Source: Sergeia podlipaevii | Lineage: Eukaryota > Euglenozoa > Kinetoplastea > Trypanosomatida > Trypanosomatidae | DNA length: 41,031 nt | Direction of reading: 5' to 3' | Assembly: GCA_030849805.1 (NCBI GenBank) | Contig: JASANZ010002063.1 | Coordinates: 1-41,031 of the forward strand | In this document: positions 28,417 through 36,703 of the stretch, piece after piece | How the letters are laid out: each line of letters opens with the position of its first letter | How positions within the stretch are numbered: the stretch's first letter is position 1 | Position numbers and translations under genes: made by a program | Notes under the pieces: model-generated | Databases searched by the model: none | What the model was told of the DNA's origin: nothing | What the model saw: the letters and a program-made list of their open reading frames with translations, nothing else

Positions 28417-31400
28417 TCAACGCACTAGCTTTGCGCACGTGACTAAAAGCACCCATGCTACCACAAATAGCAAAAAGCAATAGAGTCCTAGCTGCATGAT
28501 ATCAGAGCTGAATCGATCCGGCTTCAAACCGACATTGGCAAGGTACTGTACACACAAGATAGGAATGCTGGCTTCAGATTGCTTCCCCGTTTCATCAGTT
28601 GGAGAGAAGACACAGTTCTGATCGTTTAGTTCGTTCACCATGAGCGACTCAAACGCCAAGAAGAAAGGCGACAAGCTCTTAAAAGGACGTAGCGCCTGGG
28701 GCATGGTCTCGGCTTGCACCATAAAACCACCAAACACAAAGTTCCACAAGATGCAGACACTACTGAGAAGTGCAGCAGCGCCGAAGGTGCCGCTGATAAT
28801 TCCCAGGCACAGGATGATCAACGTCATGCATATCGAGAAGAGCACAACCACAACGATGAACCAGAAGAAGTGGGATCCATCATCGACGCGGTAGCCCATG
28901 GGGAAATAAATGACAGACGCAAGCACGACTGCAGGGATGACGCGCAGTGGAATGATGTCAACAAAGACCTTGGAGAGAAGATATGGGAAGGTGCTGTAAA
29001 AACCGTTCTCTCTCTCTACAATGAACAACTTCCGCTCCACGATGAGCTGCTCAAGACAACTAAGAGATACGAAAGAGGTGACGAGGAGCAAGAAGGTGAC
29101 ACTACCAGCACGGTTGAGAGCACCGGGCAGGTCCAGCTCTTGCTCGCGATACAAGAAACACATGAGCGTCGCCAGACATGCCACTACGGCAGCGTGGCAC
29201 ATGACAAGACTGAAGGACGTAATAATGCTGGTCACAGAGCGCGACACAAGCAGACCAAGTTGCTGGTATACATTTGCATAGTACTTCCTGAAGCCCGCAG
29301 TAACCTCCAATATCGCTTCACCATCGGCGGCAGAGGCCGAAAAGAAAAACTCTTCATCTTCATCGGCGGCCTCACCGCCATTTCGGTCCGCTGGCGGTGG
29401 ACGCGTGACGCCTGCGCGAGCGTAGCCCTGCGCCACTGTATTTGCATGTGTGTCCTCCTCGAGCAGCTGCGCACGGGCGTGGTCGTCGAGGATCTCCTCT
29501 AGCTTCATCAGATACTCCGCTGGGTTGCTGTGGTCGCTGCGATGAGGGATGATACGGGTTTGACCAAACGAAGCAGCAACCCTCTCTTCTAGCGTTGCAC
29601 TCGCGGCTGCTGCTGGACCACAGTACACGCTCATGCCATGCGAGAGCAGCAAGATCTTATCGAAAAGCTCGTAGATCTCTTGGGAAGGCTGGTGAATAGA
29701 GAAAATGACGATTGGCTTGAAGGAGAAATAGTGTGGAGCGTAGCAACGCATCGTCGAGTCTTTGGCAAGTTCTACCACGGCCTCCACCACACGCTTCGCA
29801 CTCACCGTGTCCAATCCGCTGGTTGGCTCGTCCAGAAACAAAATGCGCGGGTTCGCGAGCAGCTCGACCGCGATCGACACACGCCGCTTCTCACCACCGC
29901 TGATGCCACGGAGTCCTGTGCCATCCCCGATGAGGGTTCCTTCACACTGCTTCAGCTTCAGCACATGAATCATGCGGTTTACAATGCGCCGTATTGTGCG
30001 TGGCGAGAACGCAGTTGGAAGCTTCAGTCTCGCCGCGTATTCAATCGTCTGCCGCACCGTCAGTGCTGGCAGCATCGTGTCCTCCTGCGAGACATAGCCA
30101 ATAATGTTTCTATATCGACGCCCCCGGCTGCCCATTGTGGAGATGGCGGTGCCGTTGAGACGGATGGACCCACTGACATCGCCCGACTTTACGCGCGCGG
30201 AGAGGAGGTCAAGCAGGGTCGTCTTGCCAGCGCCGGATGGCCCCATCATCGCTAGTACCTCCCCTGAGTGCACGGAGAAGTTGATGCGATGCAAGATCAC
30301 TCTGCCATCCACGTTTGGCAACAGGGAGTTACCCCCGCCACCTCGCGTGAAGGCGGTATCATCGCTGTGTAAAGCGGAACCTCTCAGCACGTACTGCAGG
30401 TCCGTAACGGCAAGGGACAGCGGTGTGCGAGTGAGTTGCCGTATCCGATCCACCTCCGCAAGCTCGGCGAGAGTCATGTTAGCGGCGTGGCGCACAGCAC
30501 TGGCCCGTACAGTCACCACACTCGCCCGTGCATCCTCGCTATTTGCAAAGGACGACCGTCTTGGCAACAGCTGCGCTCGCTCATCCGCGCCATGGACGCC
30601 ATCGTTATCCTCGTAATCCTCAATATCGCCATTTCCTTCTCCGCTAGGAGGAATTGGAGCGGGAGACTCAATAAAGAAATCCTGAGTCCCGCGCGGCGTG
30701 ATAGCGGCGTTAGACGAGGAGTGCCGCAGACCCGTGTTGCTGTCCATACTCTCACGGCGAAGTGGTGGTGGTGGAGTGTACTGAAGCTGATCAACGTCAC
30801 CGGCAAAAGAAACCTCCTCCGGTCTATTCAGCAGTTGAAACAAGACGCCAAACTCCTTGTTGCGGTACTCTGTGCGAGAGCGAAGCCAAAAGTAGTGCCC
30901 CACGACGCCCAAGCAGGTGAGCAGAGCCAAAGCGAAAAGAGCGGAGACGATGGTCTGACGGCGGCGTGCAGAGGCGCTGCTGGCACCAGAGCCACCATTG
31001 GTGGGATCAAGCGGATAGTCCTCCTCCACGACACACTCTGAGGCATCACAGGTGGCGTCGAAGACAAGCGTGAGGTCGGTCAGGGTGAGCTTGCACTCCC
31101 TTGAGTTCGTCCCGCACATGAAACGAATGCTGTTCTTGATCGAGGGGAAGATCTGATCCACCAGCACAGATGACTCAGAGCAAATTGGGGTGTACTTCTT
31201 GGGTGGGTCCTCCGCACACGCGCAGCTGGTGTGCTTACATTCATACCCAATAGCTACTTCCGGGTTGATGGGCCGCATACTGACCACCATGAGCAATATA
31301 TACATCACCACAGTGACGGTGATGCATGTAGTCAGAGTAAAGGTGAGACGGCGCATGGTGCGGTAGGTGAGGTAATTGGAGAAGACTCCCAAGAGCGCCA

Positions 31401-32178
31401 GCAAGGCACACATGGTAACCAGCGACACCTGCCCCGACACGCGCACAATGTTAAAGAAACGCTTGAGGAGCGACTCGTCACTGTCATCTGCATCTGCTGC
31501 AGACTCAATTTCAACTGCCCTCATGGAGCAGTTCTTGGCCTCGCAACGGAAGAAGGGATCCACGTACTCCTCATCGGGCTCCATACGGTAGATGGCCATG
31601 CTGCACGCGCCAGAGTCGCCCTCAATAAATGCCTTGCCATCCTCTGTAGAGCAGTTAAGGAGAATCTGAGCGCTGATGTTGCGGTTGCCATCACCCATAA
31701 GGCGCAGAAAGAAGGGTGAATTGAGGTTGCACTGAAACTGTTTGTTGTTGCCGCGCACCGCGATGCCGCGGTTGCAGCGTGCACGGGAGTCGCCGTGGCG
31801 TCTGCAGGCCTCATCGCGTTGGCACAACTGGCATCCTAATCCCTTGTAAGACACCTCATCGCAGTGATCGCAGATTTGTGTCTGTGGGTTCACAGGTAGA
31901 ATGCTGTAAGGTCCACCTCCATTGATTGAGTTTGGGCACTGTCTCTCGTGGCAGTCCTCTCCTGTGTAGTATATAGGGCACACACACGTACCATCGACTA
32001 ACTTGCCACCGTTGACGCAGACAAGCTCATTACGGTTGCTGCTATCAGTGCTGATAGCATCGACTTGAATGTCAAGGCTAGCAGCTGCCACGCCGCAAAG
32101 AGATCCAGTTGAACACAGAAGGACTGCTATAGCACCAAAAAAAAGCGTGCGCTTCAGGGCGACTACATTGTTGAGCAT
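28417..32178 (-). CDS. ABCG-family half-transporter with EGF-like ectodomain (Adp1-like), 1253 aa
   Basis: Domain order: a signal peptide or first membrane segment (residues 10-33); a Cys-rich ectodomain with an EGF-like signature (CVCPIYYTGEDC); membrane segments around 250-300 and 410-435; a polar linker with a [DE]xxxLL signal (ERAQLL, about 533); an ABC ATPase with Walker A GPSGAGKTTLLDLL (about 646), signature LRGISGGEKRR (about 756) and Walker B ILFLDEPTSGLD (about 782); and a C-terminal ABC2-type membrane domain of about six helices. ATPase before membrane domain is the ABCG order; the EGF-like and early membrane part resembles yeast Adp1. All ATPase motifs look intact. ABCG half-transporters dimerise and usually move lipids, sterols, haem or related compounds. 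From memory the Leishmania orthologue may be LABCG5, linked to haem salvage. The dileucine signal suggests an endosomal or lysosomal membrane. Substrate is inferred. Confidence 0.93.
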   Translation of the reverse strand: MLNNVVALKRTLFFGAIAVLLCSTGSLCGVAAASLDIQVDAISTDSSNRNELVCVNGGKLVDGTCVCPIYYTGEDCHERQCPNSINGGGPYSILPVNPQTQICDHCDEVSYKGLGCQLCQRDEACRRHGDSRARCNRGIAVRGNNKQFQCNLNSPFFLRLMGDGNRNISAQILLNCSTEDGKAFIEGDSGACSMAIYRMEPDEEYVDPFFRCEAKNCSMRAVEIESAADADDSDESLLKRFFNIVRVSGQVSLVTMCALLALLGVFSNYLTYRTMRRLTFTLTTCITVTVVMYILLMVVSMRPINPEVAIGYECKHTSCACAEDPPKKYTPICSESSVLVDQIFPSIKNSIRFMCGTNSRECKLTLTDLTLVFDATCDASECVVEEDYPLDPTNGGSGASSASARRRQTIVSALFALALLTCLGVVGHYFWLRSRTEYRNKEFGVLFQLLNRPEEVSFAGDVDQLQYTPPPPLRRESMDSNTGLRHSSSNAAITPRGTQDFFIESPAPIPPSGEGNGDIEDYEDNDGVHGADERAQLLPRRSSFANSEDARASVVTVRASAVRHAANMTLAELAEVDRIRQLTRTPLSLAVTDLQYVLRGSALHSDDTAFTRGGGGNSLLPNVDGRVILHRINFSVHSGEVLAMMGPSGAGKTTLLDLLSARVKSGDVSGSIRLNGTAISTMGSRGRRYRNIIGYVSQEDTMLPALTVRQTIEYAARLKLPTAFSPRTIRRIVNRMIHVLKLKQCEGTLIGDGTGLRGISGGEKRRVSIAVELLANPRILFLDEPTSGLDTVSAKRVVEAVVELAKDSTMRCYAPHYFSFKPIVIFSIHQPSQEIYELFDKILLLSHGMSVYCGPAAAASATLEERVAASFGQTRIIPHRSDHSNPAEYLMKLEEILDDHARAQLLEEDTHANTVAQGYARAGVTRPPPADRNGGEAADEDEEFFFSASAADGEAILEVTAGFRKYYANVYQQLGLLVSRSVTSIITSFSLVMCHAAVVACLATLMCFLYREQELDLPGALNRAGSVTFLLLVTSFVSLSCLEQLIVERKLFIVERENGFYSTFPYLLSKVFVDIIPLRVIPAVVLASVIYFPMGYRVDDGSHFFWFIVVVVLFSICMTLIILCLGIISGTFGAAALLSSVCILWNFVFGGFMVQAETMPQALRPFKSLSPFFLAFESLMVNELNDQNCVFSPTDETGKQSEASIPILCVQYLANVGLKPDRFSSDIMQLGLYCFLLFVVAWVLLVTCAKLVR

Positions 32179-32280
32179 CGTCGTCTGCCTTGTATGCTTT
32201 TAAGTTAAGGCCACGTTTCTAAATATTTCGGTTTACTCTTCTGCTTCTTTCTCTGATTGTCTTTTTTTCTTTTTTCTTCC

Positions 32281-32314
32281 CTATCCAAAATGAAAACAAA
32301 ACAAAACAAAAAGT
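32281..32314 (-). promoter_or_regulatory. Putative trans-splice acceptor for the ABCG gene
   Basis: A sense T-rich tract of repeated GTTTT units (32287-32313) is followed by AG at 32281-32282, about 100 nt upstream of the ATG at 32178. Confidence 0.5.
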
Positions 32315-32479
32315 AACCCCGTTAATGTAAGCAACAATAATAATAATAATAATAAAGACAGGCAAATAAAGGTATTTGGTATGCAATAAAATAAAAAGAA
32401 AAAATGTGAGTGTTTCTATTCTCTAACGTGTATAGTGCTAGGACAATAATGAGATAGATGATGGTGGTGAAATAAAAAA

Positions 32480-32602
32480 TCAAATTGCTTTCTGGGTGAT
32501 CTTCTTAAATATTTTCGAATGTGATCTCTCAGCAATCCTAATTGCGCGCGAGAGTTTCTTCTTCTGCTTTCTCTTGAAAGGCAGAATACTACCCAAAATG
32601 CT
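32480..32602 (-). pseudogene. Possible degenerate remnant resembling the C-terminal part of ribosomal protein S18
   Basis: Forty codons in the same frame as the 75-aa reading upstream, ending at TGA 32480-32482, give SILGSILPFKRKQKKKLSRA then IRIAERSHSKIFKK. The pattern K-Q-K-K-x-L-S-R-A-I-x-x-A recalls the last helix of bS18-type proteins, but the usual ITGL loop is missing. No in-frame ATG exists after the CT-rich tract and AG at its front. The match is short and lysine-rich, so chance similarity is quite possible. Confidence 0.2.
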
Positions 32603-32668
32603 TCTAAGCACATGGGAAGAGAGTTTAAAAATAAATAAAGAGAGAGAGAGAAAGAAAGAAAAATGAAT

Positions 32669-32896
32669 TTATGAGTTGCATAGTGCGCCATTGGCGCAGG
32701 GTAAAGCATCCAATAAATCAATGATGGGTCTACACAACTTAATTGTAAAACCCCTCCTCATTACTGCTGCACCCCTCATGAGAATGCTGTGAACAGTGTG
32801 TGTGTACCAGACCGAATCCTCTCCCTCCCTGCATGCAAGAAGGTCTCGCACTTTGCAGAGATATGTATCCAGCACCTTCTGCTGGGTACACTTCAT
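32669..32896 (-). CDS. Possible small protein, 75 aa
   Basis: Between the COX subunit and ABCG genes one frame has coding-like composition: ATG 32894-32896 to TAA 32669-32671, starting MKCTQQKVLDTYLCKVRDLL. It has helical potential, a balanced amino-acid mix unlike translated spacer, and no membrane segment. An in-frame ATG at 32927-32929 starts a nine-codon reading that ends in TGA at 32900-32902, six bases before this ATG. So either a short upstream ORF precedes the gene, or the gene has been nonsense-mutated near its start. The same frame continues beyond the TAA into the S18-like segment at 32480-32602. I recognise no family, and a remnant is as likely as a working gene. Confidence 0.4.
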   Translation of the reverse strand: MKCTQQKVLDTYLCKVRDLLACREGEDSVWYTHTVHSILMRGAAVMRRGFTIKLCRPIIDLLDALPCANGALCNS

Positions 32897-33723
32897 GATT
32901 CAGCGAACTGTTCTTCTAACTGTATCCATTTTTTATTTGTTTTTGTTTGTATTGCCTAGAGCTCTCCTACAGTGCTTATCAAACGACAAGACACGCATCC
33001 CCTACAAATGAATATATATTTATAATAAACTGTGAGTTGCCGCTGAACAGCCCTTCTTTTTCTCATGCATCAAGCATACCAAAATGGAGTGGAAGACATC
33101 AAGCAGAAGTAAAGGGGGGTACTCTTCCCGACTTGGCAAAACATAGTGTATAAAGATAATATTCATTTCAAAATACTACAAAGGAAAAAAAAATCAAATA
33201 GAAATAATGAAGCTCATTTTAAAAAAAAAAATGAATGAAAAAAAAGGGTAAAAAAAAAGACACACGCACACAAACGCATATTTCACTAAATGAAAAGGAA
33301 AAAAAAAAAGAAGTAAGAACATCTCCTCCAGTATGTTTCACTTGGCAAGAGAGAATAAAAGGCGGGACGCGGCAAACAAAACAACAACCATTTTCTAGCG
33401 CGCACGGAGAGGCTCGCGACAGAAAAAAAAAATAAAAAAAACATACGACGCTCCTACTGCTCCATGCATTCCCCTCCCCCATGTTCCCCTTCTTATTCTT
33501 ATTTTGCTTTTCTTTCTAGTGACTGTACTACCACTACTACTCCTTAAACCATAACAGACAAACATCAAACGTATAAAGAAATAAACCACTAATGATGTCG
33601 CCTCGCTTTGCTCTCTCTAGCAGCAACTACTCCTCCTTATTATTTGAATATGCGTACGTGTGTTTGCATGCTAATCCATATTTTTTGTTTTTCGCTTAAA
33701 TCCTCCTCTTCATTTTTTTTTCT

Positions 33724-34086
33724 TTACCAGCCGCGGTGGTAGAGGTGCTCAGGGGTGCCGGTCACAATGAAGGTGAGATGGCGGAAGAAGTCCTGACGGT
33801 CGCTGCCCCAGAACATCTCGCGGCGCTCATCAGCGGCCATCTGGCGGAATTGACCGACAGTGGGGTTCTCCTTGATGCGCACAAAGGCGAGTTCACGCAT
33901 GTACTGGAAGTCGTCAAAGCCCCACTTGCGAGCCTCAGTGCGCACAGCGAACTCGAGCGGGTCAGAGTCGAGATACTCAATCTCAATGGGAGCGGGGGTC
34001 ACGGGGAAGTGCATCTGGCGGGCCTGAGTGTTGGTGGCGCTGACGGCGCAGAGACCAACAATACGAGAAGAGACACGGCGCATCAT
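33724..34086 (-). CDS. Probable kinetoplastid-specific cytochrome c oxidase subunit (subunit 10 type), 120 aa
   Basis: The protein starts MMRRVSSRIVGLCAV, an Arg/Ser-rich leader expected for mitochondrial import, then a compact soluble body rich in aromatic and charged residues (LEFAVRTEARKWGFDDFQYM, then EMFWGSDRQDFFRHLTFIVT). There is no transmembrane helix. I associate it with the trypanosomatid protein annotated as cytochrome c oxidase subunit 10, which from memory lies between an alcohol dehydrogenase and an ABC transporter on Leishmania chromosome 23, the same order as here. It would be a peripheral subunit of respiratory complex IV. The assignment rests on synteny and recall of the sequence type, not on a general domain. 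Two adjacent ATGs (34081-34086) could start it; I chose the first. Confidence 0.7.
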   Translation of the reverse strand: MMRRVSSRIVGLCAVSATNTQARQMHFPVTPAPIEIEYLDSDPLEFAVRTEARKWGFDDFQYMRELAFVRIKENPTVGQFRQMAADERREMFWGSDRQDFFRHLTFIVTGTPEHLYHRGW

Positions 34087-34154
34087 TATATTTTTTTTTT
34101 GATTTGCTCAAGTGAAATATCGAGTATGTCGTATCTAAGTATAACCTAACTAAC

Positions 34155-34210
34155 CTCAACACATAATCGTATTATGCAGCGCGGCATAAAAAGACGAAAG
34201 AGAAAAAAAA
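34155..34210 (-). promoter_or_regulatory. Putative trans-splice acceptor for the COX-like gene
   Basis: A sense tract of T8, CTCTTTC and T5 (about 34186-34209) is followed, with no earlier AG, by AG at 34155-34156, about 70 nt upstream of the first ATG. Confidence 0.5.
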
Positions 34211-34349
34211 GTAAGACAACAGCGGGGAATAACATATATACAAGTGCAAGGGAAAGCGATCACGCAAGGTGTCATGGACACTGGGGCCGTCCGTGTCATT
34301 CAGTAATTAGAGTCGCTTTTGTACTTTTTTTTTCCAATCATGTTCGTAT

Positions 34350-34397
34350 AAATAAAAATAGATAAAAATAAAGATAAAAATAAAGATAAAAATAAAT
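34350..34397. repeat. Short tandem repeat with a 12-bp unit (ataaaaataaag)
   Basis: About three to four imperfect copies of an A-rich 12-mer lie in tandem in the spacer upstream of the COX-like gene. It is probably simple-sequence DNA. Confidence 0.7.
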
Positions 34398-35083
34398 GGC
34401 CTCTCCGTGAAAAGACCTTATATATAACGTCACATCAAGATGCCTGCTCAGTGCAAAGCACAAAATGTGAACAACGAAAAAAAAAAAAAGAATAATGGCA
34501 AACATTTCGATGTATGTTCTGCCACCAAAAAGGTTGGTTCAGCTTTTCTTTTCCTTTACCTTTTAACTTCAACTTTTTTCTTTTTTAAAATGAAAAAAGA
34601 AGAAAATAAAAAAGAATCCATTATATCAAATCAAAGGAGCACTAAAGCGTCATGTACATACAAGCGAAACATATAAGGTGGTGCTGTTGACCGACAAAGA
34701 ATACATATAGAATGATTCATAGTGATCCGCACCACACCACCCCCGTGTATAACAGAGAAGAGATGGAAAAAAAGAGAAGGAGAACATTTTTGCTGTCGTT
34801 TATTGACCAAAAAGCAGCCACGACCACCCCCTCCCTATCTGTCTCCCACTTCTCATAAAGTAAACATATATGTATATAATGCACGTTTTTCTTTCGATGA
34901 ATATAAAGGGAAAAAAAAAGAAACTTCCTTTTGATCAGAAATGTACTTTTGTCACTCAAGTATATTAATATAAATAAATAATTGTAAACAATAAATATGC
35001 GAGTAAAAAAAAAAAAAGCTAACAGTATACATACATGCCGCTTTCTTCATATATTTATTGTTTTGGTTGCGGTGAATTGTTTC

Positions 35084-36139
35084 TCACTTGGCAAGAGAGG
35101 CAATGTCAATGACAAAGCGGTACTTCACATCACTCTTGAGGATGCGCTCATAAGCAGTGTTGATGTACGCAATATCAATCTTCTCAATGTCAGAAGTGAT
35201 GCCGTGTTTGCCGCAGAAGTCAAGCATTTCCTGAGTCTCAGCGATACCGCCAATGTTCGAACCGCCAACACTCTTCCTTCCGCCGATTATGCTCTTGATG
35301 TTCAAAGGCGGGTGGTCATGTTCAGGCAGGCCAACCATCGTGATGCGTCCATCCACATCAAGCGTGTCCAGGTACGGCTGTAGGTCGTGGCTGGTACCGA
35401 CAGTGTCAATGATAACGTCAATCGAAGACGCCGCCGCACTCATCTGCTTAGAATCCTTGGAGACGATCACACGGTCCGCCCCGAGCTCCTTGGCGGCGGC
35501 GATCTTGTTATCCGACGTGGTGAACACTGTCACCTGAGCACCCATGGCGTGCGCAATCTTGACAGCCATGTGGCCAAGGCCTCCGAGGCCAACAACGCCG
35601 ACGCGGGTACCCTTGGTGACACCAGCGTTCTTGAGCGGGGAGTAGGTGGTAATACCAGCGCACAAGAGTGGCGCGGCAGCGCAAAGGTCAAGATTAGCTG
35701 GAATGCTGAGAACAAACTCTTCGCGGACGACGATGTGATCGGAGTAACCGCCGTAGAGGTGATCCTTGCCGTCCTGGCTCATGCAGTTGTAAGTGTAGGA
35801 GGCACCCTTGTAGCAGTACTGCTCGACACCGCGCTTGCACTGCCTGCACTGCATGCAAGAGTCCACCATGCACCCGACTCCCACCACATCTCCCACCTTG
35901 TACTTCTTCACATCCGCGCCGACAGCGGTGACGTGGCCGACAATTTCGTGTCCAGGGACCATTGGGAACAGTCCAGCGGCCCACTCGTCGCGAACCTGGT
36001 GCAGGTCGCTGTGGCACACGCCACAGTAGGCGATCTTGATGCTGACATCATTCGGCTGGACCGCGCGGCGCTGGAAAGTGAAAGGAGTCAGGGAGGCCTT
36101 GGGGGTGTGAGCGGCGAACGCACGAGCTTCAGTGGCCAT
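35084..36139 (-). CDS. Zinc-dependent NADP(H) alcohol dehydrogenase (cinnamyl-alcohol dehydrogenase/YahK-like)
   Basis: This is a 351-residue medium-chain dehydrogenase that reversibly reduces aldehydes or ketones to alcohols. Visible sites: catalytic zinc ligands Cys42 in YCGVCHSDLH, His in MVPGHEIVGH and Cys in LLCAGITTYS; the four structural-zinc cysteines in GCMVDSCMQCRQCKRGVEQY and just after; and the Rossmann motif GLGGLGHMAVKIAHAMG. SDNK, rather than an acidic residue, after the second beta strand (VFTTSDNK) fits NADP(H). IGGRKSVGGSNIGG is typical of the CAD/YahK group. Length and start (ATG 36137-36139) match the family. There is no targeting signal, so it is probably cytosolic. In trypanosomatids such enzymes are thought to be of bacterial origin and handle aldehydes; the physiological substrate is not shown by the sequence. 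Confidence 0.94.
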   Translation of the reverse strand: MATEARAFAAHTPKASLTPFTFQRRAVQPNDVSIKIAYCGVCHSDLHQVRDEWAAGLFPMVPGHEIVGHVTAVGADVKKYKVGDVVGVGCMVDSCMQCRQCKRGVEQYCYKGASYTYNCMSQDGKDHLYGGYSDHIVVREEFVLSIPANLDLCAAAPLLCAGITTYSPLKNAGVTKGTRVGVVGLGGLGHMAVKIAHAMGAQVTVFTTSDNKIAAAKELGADRVIVSKDSKQMSAAASSIDVIIDTVGTSHDLQPYLDTLDVDGRITMVGLPEHDHPPLNIKSIIGGRKSVGGSNIGGIAETQEMLDFCGKHGITSDIEKIDIAYINTAYERILKSDVKYRFVIDIASLAK

Positions 36140-36162
36140 TGTTCTTACAAGTTAAAAATGTA

Positions 36163-36192
36163 CTTTTTTAAAAAAAAATCCAAAAAAAAAAA
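36163..36192 (-). promoter_or_regulatory. Putative polypyrimidine tract and acceptor of the alcohol dehydrogenase
   Basis: Sense T11, GGA and T9 tracts (36169-36192) are followed by AG at 36163-36164, about 25 nt from the ATG. A second AG lies even closer to the start. Confidence 0.45.
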
Positions 36193-36599
36193 GTATTAAT
36201 CTGCGGTTTGTAGAGATTGTTTTCGTTCGCTCCCGCTGGATATAAAGAGTAGTAGTATTAGCAATAACGCAAAATAGAACTAGCGTACGCAAATGGTAAG
36301 TACAGAAGAGAAACCAAGAAGGAGAAACAAAACAAAAAAGAAAGTTGGAAAAGCGCGATAATATACATATATATATATATATATCAACAATAATAACAAA
36401 AAAATAAGCAACACAGTAAAAGAGACTGCCGGCACTAGGCATGCACACTCCCGCTAGGCTTCATCTTGCATGCTAAAGAAACAGTCTCCTTCTTCTCACT
36501 CCGCGCTGCTGCGCCACATTACGCAGTCACTTTAATGAGCATATAAAAGTTCTTTATATATCAACAATAAATCTGTAAACAACAACAAAAAAAAGTAAG

Positions 36600-36618
36600 T
36601 GTGTGTGTGTGTGTGTGT
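36600..36618. repeat. (GT)n microsatellite
   Basis: About nine GT units lie just downstream (sense) of the Dicer-like gene, followed by a C10 run at about 36647-36656. Confidence 0.8.
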
Positions 36619-36703
36619 GAACTTCTCTGTGGAATAAGTGAACTCCTCCCCCCCCCCTCCGCCTGTTCCACCACGCACTCCCTCCTATTTCTTTTTCCTT
36701 TCC

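Larger units (their letters stand above)
32179..33723. other. Long intergenic spacer
   Basis: The spacer lies between the COX-like gene and ABCG. It holds the ABCG acceptor, an AAT repeat at 32335-32353, the possible small gene and remnant at 32480-32929, and A-rich runs at 33183-33320. Apart from those I see nothing. Its unusual length compared with neighbours fits a lost or small gene within it. Confidence 0.6.
34087..35083. other. AT-rich intergenic spacer
   Basis: The spacer lies between the alcohol dehydrogenase and the COX-like gene. It contains the 12-bp tandem repeat and several poly-A and poly-T runs (34485-34491, 34580-34587, 34909-34919, 35007-35018). No frame on either strand has coding character. 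Confidence 0.65.
36140..36703. other. Intergenic spacer
   Basis: The spacer lies between the Dicer-like gene and the alcohol dehydrogenase. It contains the GT microsatellite, a TA run at about 36367-36384, a C homopolymer and the alcohol dehydrogenase acceptor. No gene was seen. Confidence 0.65.

Noticed and set aside
32416..32721. Minus-strand 101-codon frame in the COX-ABCG spacer
   Set aside because: It begins in spacer and reads through a CT tract; its second part is out of frame with the more protein-like reading of the same bases.
35387..36199. Plus-strand 270-codon frame over the alcohol dehydrogenase
   Set aside because: It is the antisense shadow of a clearly identified enzyme; long antisense frames arise from the codon bias of these genes.
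36362..36384. TA repeat as a replication origin or centromere element
   Set aside because: Short TA runs occur in several spacers here and no other supporting structure is visible.
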